Shown here: piece after piece, positions 1 to 10,400 of the stretch | Numbering within the stretch: position 1 is the first letter of the stretch | How the letters are laid out: each line of letters starts with the position of its first letter | Source: Rhineura floridana | Taxonomy: Eukaryota; Chordata; Lepidosauria; Squamata; Rhineuridae | DNA: 64,000 nt | Reading direction: 5' to 3' | NCBI RefSeq assembly: GCF_030035675.1 | Contig: NC_084482.1 | Location: 223,554,943-223,618,942, forward strand | Notes under the pieces: model-generated | The model's database searches: none | Seen by the model: only the letters and a program-made list of their open reading frames with translations | What the model was told of the DNA's origin: nothing | Program-made: the position numbers and the translations under genes

Positions 1-545
1 CCTCCCGCTCCCACCCCCACCGCAGAGGCTCATCTTTCCCCCCCCCCTTGCAAAGCCACCTCCCTCCCCCGATTTCCTTTCCGCTCTCACCCTGAAGCCT
101 CCGCCGCATCCAGGCGCGCCCGCGCTGGTCAGCTTGGAGCCCCCACCACGGACGGAAGAAGCGAAGCGGTGAAGCCGCCGCCCCCGCCGCTTCTTCCAAG
201 AGGCTTGTCTGGGAAGCCCCTCTCCCCGATGCTAAGGCGGGGGCTCTTTTGCTTTGAATGCACACGCCCCCCCATCTTTTTTCTCCGTACGCTTCCTTGG
301 GGGAAGACGGGCGGAGGGGGAGTGGAGAGAGGCTGAAGACCCCCCCAGGGGAGGGGGAGGGGCTCCTCTTTCCGGGCTTCTCTGGGCATCCCGGCCATCT
401 CTCGCTCCCTAACCCCCCCCAACATTGACTCTCCCCCGGTTGCAGAAAGGGTCCCGCAACACACGCGCGCCCAGACCGCTTCGCGCTCCGAGGAATTCTC
501 GCAGGATCCCCGAGAAAGGTGTATGGAGGGGCGAGGAAGGGCGTT
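1..545. promoter_or_regulatory. CpG-rich block at window edge, possible promoter island
   Basis: The first 545 bases are rich in G+C and CpG, with runs such as gccgccgcccccgccgc, in sharp contrast to the AT-rich sequence that follows. No convincing long coding frame is present; a 111-codon minus-strand frame is low-complexity and probably spurious. In vertebrates such blocks usually mark promoters, so the gene it may serve would lie to the left of the window. A CR1 tail begins right after it. This is inference from composition only. Confidence 0.45.
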
Positions 546-574
546 TTCAGGGCCAGGCTCAGTAGCCCAGGGCT

Positions 575-775
575 CATAAGAACATAAGAAGAGCCTGCTG
601 GATCAGGCCAGTGGCCCATCTAGTCCAGCATCCTGTTCTCACAGTGGCCAACCAGGTGCCTGGGGGAAGCCCGCAAGCAGGACCCAAGTGCAAGAACACT
701 CTCCCCTCCTGAGGCTTCTGGCAACTGGTTTTCAGAAGCATGCTGCCTCTGACTAGGGTGGCAGAGCACAGCTCG
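575..775 (-). mobile_element. CR1 LINE 3' end fragment
   Basis: The sequence nearly matches the 3' untranslated end of the long CR1 copy at 7978-12310, including the octamer-like tail (cataagaacataagaag on the plus strand) and the phrase gatcaggccagtggccc. It is a 5'-truncated insertion holding only the last 200 bases. The same tail recurs at 28472-28615, so this CR1 subfamily was recently active in the lineage. Confidence 0.85.
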
Positions 776-911
776 TGGCCCTGGTGGTCAGCGCGCTTGC
801 TTCAGACAGGCCGAGGGGGTATGTAGCAGAGGCGGAAGAGGGCACAGGGAAGCTACGGGATTTGCTCCTGCGAGAGGCAGTGATGGCCACCACCGTGGTG
901 GCTTTTAAGGA

Positions 912-1100
912 ATAAATGTAAATGTGCTGCCTTCAAGTGGATTCCGACTTATGGCGACCCTGTGAATAGGGTTTTCATGAGGCTGAGAGGCAGTGACCGG
1001 CCCAAGGTCACCCAGTGAGCTTCATGGCTATGTGGGGATTCAAACCCTGGTCTCCCAGGTTGTAGTCCTACACCTTAACCACTACACCACACTGGCTCTC
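912..1100 (-). mobile_element. Sauria-type tRNA SINE
   Basis: Read on the minus strand, it begins gagagccagtgtggtgtag, contains an A-box-like stretch and a B-box-like stretch (gggtttgaatcccc), and ends with a BovB-like tail (cataagtcggaatccactt). The shared tail with BovB is expected, because Sauria SINEs borrow the RTE machinery. This copy lacks the middle segment with the ggcaatggtaaac motif present in longer copies here. Confidence 0.85.
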
Positions 1101-1115
1101 ATGCTTTTAAGGATA

Positions 1116-1170
1116 CTATTATTTATTTATTTATTTACATCCCGCCCTTCCTCCCAGTTGTTGTTATAGT
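1116..1170 (-). repeat. L2 3' tail joined to BovB tail
   Basis: Bases 1116-1157 read as the TTTATT-rich L2 terminus with the cccgcccttcctcccag motif. Bases 1158-1180 (ttgttgttatagttatatg and following) match the extreme 3' tail of BovB on the minus strand. The same BovB resumes at 4421, so the intervening 3.24 kb is an insertion. Confidence 0.6.
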
Positions 1171-1221
1171 TATATGCTTTAGGGTTGCCAGGTCAGAGCC
1201 ATTCAAAAACCTGAGAAAATG

Positions 1222-1359
1222 GGGGAGGGCCCTAGTGACATCACGGGGAGGGCCCTAGTGACATCATGGGGCGGGCCCTAGTGACATCATGGGGCGGGCC
1301 CTAGTGATGTCATGGGGCGGGCCCTAGTGACGTCATGGGGTGGACCCTAGTGACATCAT
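1222..1359 (+). repeat. 23-bp minisatellite with CRE-like sites
   Basis: Six 23-bp units follow the pattern ggggcgggccctagtgacatcat. Unit 5 carries a perfect palindromic CRE (TGACGTCA); the others carry TGACATCA or TGATGTCA. The second copy of the element (13858-18071) has only two units at the same place, so the array has changed in copy number. Confidence 0.85.
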
Positions 1360-1518
1360 TAAACATGATACATTGTATCAACCACAGTTGCTTGGAGCAT
1401 ACCATTCAAAAAAAATTCTCTGATTGGAGATTAAAATAGAAATCTTACCTAAAATAGGGTGTTCCTAAGTCCATCTGAAGTGACAAGGTCATTCTTTCTC
1501 ACAAGCTTAGGGTGATGC

Positions 1519-1733
1519 AAAATGGAAATGGACTGCCTTCAAGATGATCCCAGATAGGGTCTTCATGGTAAGCAGTATTCAGACAGAGGTGGTTTACTAT
1601 TGCCTTCCTCTGAGTCTGAGAGGCAGTGACTGGCTCAAGGTCACCCAGTGAGCTTCATGGCTGTGTGGGGATTCGAACCCTGGTCTCCCAGGTTTTAGTC
1701 CAATACTCTAACCACTACACCATACTGGCTCTC
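1519..1733 (-). mobile_element. Sauria SINE inside TIR element 1
   Basis: A minus-strand Sauria SINE with B box (gggttcgaatcccc) and tail, though the BovB-like tail is internally shortened. It follows immediately after the motif acaagcttaggg. A SINE sits at the same point in the second TIR element, so it was probably already part of the family before the two copies separated. Confidence 0.8.
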
Positions 1734-2110
1734 AATCCATAATACAAAGTTCTAATATTTAATTCCTCAATGGCCATGTTACTATATAAGCTTTTTCTCT
1801 GGATCCCTTAATTATAGGGTGATTGTGATAATGAAAAATCCACCCTCAGTCAGGGAAAAGTCTTGAATGAGCATAGTTTGGGGGGCTCTTCTAGATGAAG
1901 CTTTTGTTGTGCACTCGCTCTACCTTATTCACTGAATTTTTCAGAGGGTCCTATTCTTAAATTGCTCCTGTTCTTAATACAAGCTGTCATTATTTAAATG
2001 GAGACTGTCATGTCACAAATTAAAAACACATTTTTTTTAAAAAAAAAAATGGGGTGGGGAGAAAAACACAGCTCTAGGGGAGGGCAGTGCACCCATTTGC
2101 CCCACGCTAG
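1734..2110 (+). other. Segment similar to V2R intron 4
   Basis: This stretch aligns by eye with 21190-21770, which lies in intron 4 of the intact V2R gene. Shared phrases include atccataatacaaa, ccaccctcagtcaggg and cctattcttaaattg, in the same order and on the same strand. No V2R exon follows it. It could be host DNA captured by the TIR element, a relic of a duplicated V2R gene, or a dispersed repeat present in both places. Confidence 0.5.
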
Positions 2111-3050
2111 CTACAGGGCAGGGCCAAGTGGGCAGAAAGTAGATTGGGATGAATCTCTTGGGTGCTTTGCTGAAGTTTCTGGCTCTGTAGTTGGATGCAA
2201 GGAGGCAATCTCTGCCACACTGTAAATTGCCAGGTGACATTCACCGGCTCCAATGAGTTCAAGGACCAGTGGCAAAAGATCAGCTAAGAATCAGGTTTCC
2301 ATAATAAGCTCAGTTTTGCAAAAGCTGTTGTGTATCCTTAGCAGTTCTCTACAGTTCAGTAACTTGACATGGCCTTTATTAGGGAAGGACAGACAAATGA
2401 GAGGTGATAAAGAAAAGAGGGTGAGAGAAAGAATGAAAAGAAGGGTGTCCAGCTTGCTTTTGGCTTTATGTTCACCTACTGCCAGCTCTGTCAGAAGTGA
2501 CAGTAGGAAGAAAGAAGTGTGGATGTGTGTGCCCACACCACAGCAAGCGAAATCTCCCTCTCAAGCCACCTCCTGTTTTAAAAAGGACTGTTTATGTTCA
2601 AGCACAGTGGGTTTTTTTTCTATAACGAGAGGCGCCAAGGTTTTGAGCATGTTGGAAAGCTTATACCCTCTGACCAGGATGCCCTTTGGCCTAGTTCTTA
2701 ATGTATGGCTGAGGGTGGCTATAATCACTCAGCAGCAAAAGAAATGCACTCTGCACACCCTCAGAGGTACTTTGCTTCACTACTGCCATAGCTGAGCACT
2801 GTCATGGAAAAGTGGTTTAGGGGTTGAGCACTGACTCAGATTAAGCCCTGGTCTAAGGAGGGCTAATGTATCTGGACAAGAACACACCCACCCCGCGCAC
2901 TAACCAGTTAACCACTCTATATGAGATTCAGTGAGGTTGGAACACCCCAGGATCAAATCCCTGCTGGGCCATGTAGCTCTCAGCCTAGCCTACCTCACAG
3001 GGTTGGTATGAAGATGTGTGGAGGTCTTTTCTTTTTAAAGAATATGTTTA
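2111..3050. other. Interior of TIR element 1, no gene recognised
   Basis: The region includes a 180-codon plus-strand open frame (2253-2795) with no recognisable motif and a base composition like noncoding DNA. Around 2880-3010 there is a tRNA-SINE-like phrase (aggatcaaatccctgctggg) followed by cctacctcacagggttgg. I assign no function. Confidence 0.3.
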
Positions 3051-3054
3051 TTCA

Positions 3055-3245
3055 AGATTTTCTTCTGTCTGTCCTGAAGTTCTGCTAGTTAATTTCATTG
3101 AATGTCTGAAGTTCTAGTACTGTGAGAGAGGGAAATGAACTTCCCCACATCATGCATAATCTTTATTATGCCCCCCTCCCTTGCACACACACACTTAGTT
3201 GACTTTTTTGTACACTAAAAAGATCCAAACACTTTGCCCTTTATG
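3055..3245 (-). mobile_element. Decayed CR1 fragment
   Basis: It aligns with the end of the CR1 ORF2 region at about 8300-8510 of the long copy: ctgtctgtcctgaa, then gttctagtactgtgagagag, then catgcataat. Divergence is high, so the insertion is old. Confidence 0.65.
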
Positions 3246-3607
3246 AAGGATGGCTAGATCAGTCTATTTCTGGCCTAACCCAGTTTCACATACCTTCATT
3301 CCTAAATATTTTCTGTCCTGTTTCCATATAAATTTGTGATTTTTTTAGTGCACAGAATGCATTTCATTTTTGTATTTTTTTAAATAGGCATGTTGTGGGC
3401 ATTTTGCCTTGTTTATTACCTTATTGTGGGCATTGTTCATTTAATGACATTTGTGTACTGCTTAATCATAAGAAACTTCTAAATATTTTACATCAAATAC
3501 TAATTGGTGTATGCATGCATTTTTAGCCTAAAATATGCCATTTTTTCCCAACACACTTTCAGTAAAATACAGATTTTATATGCTTTTTGGTACATTCTTG
3601 GGATGGG

Positions 3608-4420
3608 CCCCCCCAGCCAGAGGGAGGAGGGGTGAAGCCGCCGGCCGTCCTTTCTGGAGCAGGAGCTCCGGGGCTAAGAAGGAGCCAGCCCGGACTGCCC
3701 TCCACGGCTCCTGCTGAGGCTGCTAGGCCGCGTGGGCCCTGTCTCGGCAGCGGTTGCTAGGAGACGGGGCCCACACGGCCGGGCAGCCTCAGCAGGAGTG
3801 GAGGCCAGCCAGGGCCAGCTCCTTCTTAGCCCCGGAGCCGGTTTCCCTGCTCAGGAAAGGACGGCCAGCGGCTTCACCCCTCCTGCTGTGGGCGCCGCTG
3901 GGCAGCAGCGGCCGCGATAGGACCCCCCCAGCCAGAGTCTGCTGAGCCCCATCGCGGCCGCTGCCGCCCAGCGGCACCCACAGCAGGAGGGGTGAAGCGG
4001 CCGGCCGTCCTTTCCCCCAGCCAGAGACTGCTGAGCCCCAGGGGAACTGGCTCCGGACCGGGGCTAAGAAGGAGCCGGCCCAGCCTGGCCTCCACTGCCA
4101 CCGCTCGCCTCCACCCATCACCCTCACCTGTACTTCTGTGGGTGGCGGGAGCGGGCAGGGGCTGCTGCTGGGGGTCCCTGCAGGGGCGGCAGTGCTCAGT
4201 CCTCCTCATCTCTAGTCCCTGCCTGCGACTGCCTGACTGAAAGAGGGCGGGAAAGCAGCCAGCCACAGCCAAACATATGCGTGTGTCAATCACGCATGCG
4301 TGGCTGACGGCACCAATGAAAAGCCGGAGATCCTCCAGTTTAAACAAAGTATTGCCGGAGGCTGGAGACGGCCCCCTTTTGCCAGAGACTCCGGCAGAAA
4401 ACCGGAGACCTGGCAACCCT
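3608..4420. repeat. GC-rich nested palindromes (3' module of TIR element 1)
   Basis: Bases 3633-3882 form a large imperfect inverted repeat around a short centre (gtctcggcagcggttgctag), with arms of roughly 110 bases each containing agccccgg and gctaagaaggagcc. A second, smaller inverted repeat follows (cagcggccgcgat opposite atcgcggccgctg). The module is CpG-rich and ends with the terminal repeat. Open frames on both strands are by-products of the high GC content. The homologous module is at 17229-18071. Confidence 0.75.
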
Positions 4421-4585
4421 AATATGCTTTCAAGTCAATTATGACTTATGGAGACCCTACGAATCAGCGACCTCCAAGAGCATCTGTCCTAAACCACCTG
4501 TTCAGATATTGCAAATTCAGGTCTGTGGCTTCCTTTATGGAATCAATCCATCACTTGTCTGGCCTTCCTATTTTTCTATGCATTG
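4421..4585 (-). mobile_element. BovB (RTE) LINE 3' end
   Basis: On the plus strand it reads ttcaagtcaattatgactt, then gaatcagcgacctccaagagc, then tggaatcaatccatc. This is the reverse complement of the BovB 3' end seen many times in this window. It is the far half of the copy split by the TIR element at 1181-4420. Confidence 0.8.
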
Positions 4586-5042
4586 CATTGCTCAGTTAAC
4601 ACCAGTAATAATGACCTGACTAACTATCCACACTACAACCACTATTCCTACTCTCTCTCTTCAAAAATCAAGGCCTACAGTATCTCTTCAGAGGTTCAAA
4701 CCTATCTCCCAAGTCCCTATCTCCACCACAACAATTCCCTGTCTATTAAGGAAGGTCTTGACCCTTCCTCAGAGACCCTCACCATTGATGTGCTTCAATA
4801 AATGGGGAAATACCACACTGTACCAGCCAGGAAAAGAGAGGAAAAGAAGACGTTTCGGTTAAGCAGAAAATTTCACATGTACATTTTAAACTAGATTTTG
4901 CTAGAGTCATAGGAATGTGTATGTGACTGACAAGGTACTCATCACATGTGCTGGAGACCCCTCCTCACTAGTATTTATTGATCATATATGGTAATGAAAA
5001 TGCTTGCTTGATGTAAGTATATAATACGTCAGTATCTTTGCT
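4586..5042. other. Intergenic, nothing recognised
   Basis: A mixed-composition stretch with a short plus-strand frame (4583-4801) that has no motif. I see no RNA gene or clear repeat. Confidence 0.3.
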
Positions 5043-5497
5043 TGTCAAAAGACTAAAGTGATAACAACAGAAGATTTATGTAACTTTACAGTTGACAACG
5101 AGGACATTGAACTTGTCAAGGATCAATACCTTGGCACAGTCATTAACCAAAATGGAGACAATAGTCAAGAAATCAGAAGAAGGCTAGGACTGGGGAGGGC
5201 AGCCAAGGCCAGCTCCAGGAATGCAGGGGCCCTTGGGCATTAGCCTGCCCCGGGCCCCTCTGCTTCCCTTCCGCGATCCCGTGGATCGCAAGATGAGCTT
5301 CTGAACCGCCCGCCATCCCCAGCGCTTCACCTACCTTGCTCTGCTGTTTGCGCAGAGTTGCCATCAATAAAGATGGTGGCTGAGGTTTCCGTAAGGGACT
5401 GAAGCCTTTGCTTCCATCTTGGTTGAAAGGTAGGAACCGGCCCTGAGGGCAGCTGTGAGAGAACTAGAAAAAGTCCTCAAATGCAAAGCTTTGGCAC
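5043..5497 (+). mobile_element. BovB fragment interrupted by a hAT MITE
   Basis: The plus strand encodes the BovB reverse-transcriptase C-terminal region: [20 protein letters not shown], then [19 protein letters not shown]. The sequence is interrupted at 5204-5445 and resumes with ggcagctgtgagagaactag. It is truncated at both ends. Confidence 0.8.
5204..5445. mobile_element. hAT-type MITE with 8-bp target duplication
   Basis: A 242-bp insertion in BovB is flanked by exact 8-bp direct repeats AGGGCAGC (5196-5203 and 5446-5453). Its ends, caaggccagctcc and ggaaccggccctg, are imperfect inverted repeats. An 8-bp duplication with CAxGG-type ends fits the hAT superfamily. No coding capacity. Confidence 0.7.
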
Positions 5498-5521
5498 AGG
5501 AGGAGATGTGCCAACCCAATT

Positions 5522-5692
5522 AGGGTTGCCAGGTCCATGGCCTGAGACTGATCCTGTGTCTTTAGGAGAAGAGAAAGTCGGCCAAGTGCAGGTGTTCTTG
5601 CAACGCTGTAATGGGAAAAACCACAAGGTGGAATTCTCCCTTCCACTTGCACAATTTTTAAAGATACAGAAGACCTCTTAGTGGCCAGGCCC
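5522..5692 (+). mobile_element. Short MITE sharing the AGGGTTGCCAGGT terminus
   Basis: It begins AGGGTTGCCAGGTCCATGG, the same terminal motif as the 3-4 kb TIR elements, and runs through a short interior to ggccaggcccggcctcc. The right terminus is not clearly preserved, so target duplications cannot be assigned. It may be a deletion derivative of the same family. Confidence 0.5.
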
Positions 5693-6499
5693 GGCCTCCA
5701 AGATCTCCACAACCAGGACCAGCAGGACAGAAATGAATTCAGGTGGAGAGAAGCAGGAATGACTGCACTGCCTTTAATTTCATGTTATGCTATGCCCCCA
5801 TGGCAGCCATTTTGTGACTGGCACCCTCAGCACTCTCTCAAATGTCAAAACACAGCCACTTGGTCCAAAAAGGTTGCCGACCCCTGCCATAAGCCTTCAC
5901 CAAATGATTACTGTGAATAATTTTACAGCTACTGAGTTCCCAAGTGGCTACTGTCTGCTCCACTGAATGCCCTTTTGGACACTCCAGAATGGCCACTTTG
6001 CATTGCTAAATAGCCAGTTTAGGCTGACTAATCACATTTCTACACCTCCAGGAGACTAAACGTATTTCCAGATTTTTTTGAGAGGGGGGCTCATAGTGCT
6101 TGTAAGGTACAAATGGAATTCCAATTTATTTCCCACACAGTCGGGAGTATTGAACCTTTTCGTCTACCCTAGTAAGAATAACATAGACATGTCAGGAAGG
6201 AAGGGTAAAGTATAAGTCATATTCAGCCTTTTTAAAAGCACATCCTGCACCCCATTACTCTATTGATCAATGTCTTGATTTGTGCTATAATGGATTACTA
6301 AAGAATGATAGCTCAATTTATGTGATTTTTTTTTTAATCTTCTAGATCCCATTTTAAACTGGAAGTCTTAGACACTCAGTGCCAGGAAGTAGCCAAAGAT
6401 ACAATTTCTCATACCGAATAATTTTACACAATCTGAAATACAGAAGGGTTTCGCTGTGCACTTGCTAACTAATGCATCAGAAAAACTGTTTCATAGCAA
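5693..6499. other. 3' flank of the V2R gene
   Basis: AT-rich sequence downstream of the V2R stop codon (the gene reads leftward). It presumably contains the 3' untranslated region; I could not fix a polyadenylation site. No other gene is recognisable. Confidence 0.3.
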
Positions 6500-7410
6500 T
6501 CAGATACCATCCTTAGTTTTTGTCCTCAGGTGCTCCTTTGTATTCAGATCAGGCCTCAGGACAATAATGTAGCACTTGGGCATGAAGATGCAGCCCAGAA
6601 GGCCAGCACTGGAGGCCAAGATGGAGAAGACCTGCACAGCTACCATGTATTTCCCCTTCGTGCTCAGGGAGGTGGGCACAAAGGACACCCAAACACTGCA
6701 GAAGACCAGCATGCTGAAGGTGATCAGCTTGGCTTCATTGAAGGCCCCAGGCAGCTTCCTGGCCAGGAAAGCCACTGTGAAGCAGACAGCAGACAGGAAG
6801 CCCATGTAGCCCAGGGCAACATAAAACATGGCAACGGACCCTTCGTTGCATTGAAAAATGATCTCTCCAGGCTGGGAGTGCATGTCTGTGTCTGGGAATG
6901 GGGGAGAGGTCCCCAGCCAGATGGTGCAGATGACAACTTGGACACTGGAACAGGAAATGACAATGGAGTTGGCCAGTCCCTTCCCCAGCCATCTCCTCGC
7001 TCTGTTCCCTGGTTTTGTGGCCAGAAAGGCCAGCACCACAGTGATGGTTTTTGCCAAGACAGAAGAGACCGCAACCGAAAAGATGATGCTGAAGGTCATT
7101 TGTCGGAGAAGGCAGGTTGCTTTCCTTGGCTGGCCGATGAAGAGGAAGGAGGACATAAAAGAGAGCAGGAGGGAGACGAGGAGGATGTAGGAGAGATCCC
7201 GGTTGTTGGCTTTGACTATTGGAGTTTCTAGGAATTTAATGAAGATTCCTAACACAAAGCCTGTGGTTAAGGACAAAAACAGGGCGAAGGAAGCCAAGAG
7301 AATCCCCAAATATTCTTCATAGGCCAGGAAGGTGATAACCTTGGGGATACATTGATCTTGATTCTTGTTTGGATGCTGATCTTTTGGACATCTGGTACAA
7401 CGCTCTGCAT
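6500..7410 (-). CDS. V2R: V2R exon 6: seven-transmembrane domain
   Basis: It begins after the acceptor ttctttgcag with [16 protein letters not shown] (the D codon is split with exon 5) and ends at TGA. It encodes about 302 residues with seven hydrophobic helices, starting near [19 protein letters not shown]. The helix-3 cysteine ([10 protein letters not shown]), an extracellular cysteine (FQCNEGS) and the conserved end [13 protein letters not shown] are all present. Confidence 0.95.
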
Positions 7411-10400
7411 CTGCAAAGAATAAGAGCAATATCTACCTTAAGCACATCTGTACAGCTTTTCATTTACAGAAAGAGCTATTGAAGCTGTTCACACTATAAG
7501 AAAACGTAACTATATCCAATAAAATATCCCTAAAATCATTGCATATGACCAAGGAGAAAAAGAATCCGTATTAATAATATTACTGGGGGAATTTGGATGT
7601 ATTCATTGGTCATGGAAACAGCCCACAGTTGGTGATGCTCACATGATTTCAACAGGGAGAGTATTTTACATGATGGGCACCGCAGTGGAGTTTGCCCTCC
7701 TTTGTACAGCTTCATGCAACCGGAAGCAAGTGTTCCTCACTTTTTAAAAACGCTTGATCAGTTTTTTTGGCAATCGTTGGTACATGCATGACCTCCAGAG
7801 CTTGGAAAAGTTACTTTTTTGAACTACAACTCCCATCAGCCCCAGCCAGCATGGCCACTGGATTGGGCTGATGGGAGGTGTAGTTCAAAAAAGTAACTTT
7901 TCCAAGCTCTGATGACCTCAACAGATGACATGGTGGGTTCCACAGTGGAGAATGACCAGCTTCACATGTCACGATAATCATAAGAACATAAGAACATAAG
8001 AGCCTGCTGGATCAGGCCAGTGGCCCATCTAGTCCAGCATCCTGTTCTCACAGTGGCCAACCAGGTGCCTGGGGGAAGCCCGCAAGCAGGACCCGAGTGC
8101 AAGAACACTCTCCCCTCCTGAGGCTTCCGGCAACTGGTTTTCAGAAGCATGCTGCCTGACTAGGGTGGCAGAGCACAGCCATCATGGCTAGTAGCCATTG
8201 ATAGCCCTGTCCTCCATGAATTGGTCTAATCTTCTTTTAAAGCCATCCAAGCTGGTGGCCATTACTGCATCTTGTGGGAGCAAATTCCATAGTTTAACTA
8301 TGCGCTGAGTAAAGAAGTACTTCCTTTTGTCTGTCCTGAATCTTCCAACATTCAGCTTCTTTGAATGTCCACGAGTTCTAGTATTATGAGAGAGGGAGAA
8401 GAACTTTTCTCTATCCACTTTCTCAATGCCATGCATAATTTTATACACTTCTATCATGTCTCCTCTGACCCGCCTTTTCTCTAAACTAAAAAGCCCCAAA
8501 TGCTGCAACCTTTCCTCGTAAGGGAGTCGCTCCATCCCCTTGATCATTCTGGTTGCCCTCTTCTGAACCTTTTCCAACTCTATAATATCCTTTTTGAGAT
8601 GAGGTGACCAGAACTGTACACAGTATTCCAAATGCGGCCGCACCATAGATTTATACAATGGCATTATGATATCGGCTGTTTTATTTTCAATACCTTTCCT
8701 AATTATCCCTAGCATGGAATTTGCCTTTTTCACAGCTGCCGCACACTGGGTCGACATTTTCATCGTGCTGTCCACTACAACCCCGAGGTCTCTCTCCTGG
8801 TCGGTCACCGCCAGTTCAGACCCCATGAGCGTATATGTGAAATTCAGATTTTTTGCTCCAATATGCATAATTTTACACTTGTTTATATTGAATTGCATTT
8901 GCCATTTTTCTGCCCATTCACTCAGTTTGGAGAGGTCTTTTTGGAGCTCTTCGCAATCCCTTTTTGTTTTAACAACCCTGAACAATTTAGTGTCATCAGC
9001 AAACTTGGCCACTTCACTGCTCACTCCTAATTCTAGGTCATTAATGAACAAGTTGAAAAGTACAGGTCCCAATACCGATCCTTGAGGGACTCCACTTTCT
9101 ACAGCCCTCCATTGGGAGAACTGTCTGTTTATTCCTACTCTCTGCTTTCTGCGTCTTAACCAATTTCTTATCCACAAGAGGACCTCTCCTCTTATTCCAT
9201 GACTGCTAAGCTTCCTCAGAAGCCTTTGGTGAGGTACCTTGTCAAACGCTTTTTGAAAGTCTAAGTACACTATGTCCACTGGATCACCTCTATCTATATG
9301 CTTGTTGACACTCTCAAAGAATTCTAATAGGTTACTGAGACAGGACTTTCCCTTGCAGAAGCCATGCTGGCTCTGCTTCAGCAAGGCTTGTTCTTCTATG
9401 TGCTTAGTTAATCTAGCTTTAATAATACTTTCTACCAGTTTTCCAGGGACAGAAGTTAAGCTAACTGGCCTGTAATTTCCGGGATCCCCTCTGGATCCCT
9501 TTTTGAAGATTGGCGTTACATTTGCCACTTTCCAGTCCTCAGGCACGGAGGAGGACCCAAGGGACAAGTTACATATTTTAGTTAGCAGATCAGCAATTTC
9601 ACCTTTGAGTTCTTTGAGAACTCTCGGGTGGATGCCATCCGGGCCCGGTGATTTGTCAGTTTTTATATTGTCCATTAAGCTTAGAACTTCCTCTCTCGTT
9701 ACCACTATTTGTCTCAGTTCCTCAGAATCCCTTCCTGCAAATGTTAGTTCAGGTTCAGGGATCTGCCCTATATCTTCCACTGTGAAGACAGATGCAAAGA
9801 ATTCATTTAGCTTCTCTGCAATCTCCTTATCGTTCTTTAGTACACCTTTGACTCCCTTATCATCCAAGGGTCCAATCGTCTCCCTAGATGGTCTCCTGCT
9901 TTGAATGTATTTATAGAATTTTTTGTTGTTGGTTTTTATGTTCTTAGCAATGTGCTCCTCAAATTCTTTTTTAGCATCTCTTATTGTCTTCTTGCATTTC
10001 TTTTGCCAGAGTTTGTGTTCTTTTTTATTTTCTTCATTTGGAGAAGACTTCCATTTTTTGAAGGAAGACTTTTTGCCTCTAAGAGCTTCCTTGACTTTGC
10101 TCGTTAACCATGCTGGCATCTTCTTGGCCCTGGCGGTACCTTTTCTGGTCTGCGGTATGCACTCCAGTTGAGCTTCTAATATAGTGTTTTTAAACAACTT
10201 CCAAGCATTTTCGAGTGATGTGACCCTCTGGACTTTGTTTTTCAGCTTTCTTTTTACCAATCCCCTCATTTTTGTGAAGTTTCCTCTTTTGAAGTCAAAT
10301 GTGACCGTGTTGGATTTTCTTGGCAATTGGCCAGTTACATGTATGTTTAATTTAATAGCACTGTGGTCACTGCTCCCAATCGGTTCAACAACACTTACAT

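Larger units (their letters stand above)
1181..4420. mobile_element. 3.24 kb TIR element, copy 1 (AGGGTTGCCAGGT family)
   Basis: The block starts AGGGTTGCCAGGTC and ends GACCTGGCAACCCT, a 14-bp terminal inverted repeat. It sits inside a BovB tail and is flanked by 10-bp direct repeats differing at one base (tatatgcttt at 1171-1180, aatatgcttt at 4421-4430). In order it holds a 5' module (1181-1515) with a 23-bp minisatellite, a Sauria SINE, a stretch resembling V2R intron 4 (1734-2110), unassigned sequence with a CR1 scrap, and a GC-rich palindromic 3' module (3608-4420). No transposase was seen, so it is non-autonomous. The 9-10 bp target duplication suggests a Mutator-like element; this is inference, and other families with 8-10 bp duplications remain possible. 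Confidence 0.7.

Noticed and set aside
2253-2795. A 180-codon plus-strand frame in TIR element 1
   Set aside because: No motif, no splice context and no counterpart in the second element.
3874-4416. A 180-codon minus-strand frame, similar at its start to a frame at 17567-18067
   Set aside because: Both lie in the shared GC-rich module of the TIR elements and start at the terminal repeat. The frames diverge in phase and content after about 50 codons, as expected for noncoding DNA with few AT-rich stops.
6530-7231. A 233-codon plus-strand frame opposite V2R exon 6
   Set aside because: It is a shadow of the conserved receptor exon on the other strand and has no domain of its own.
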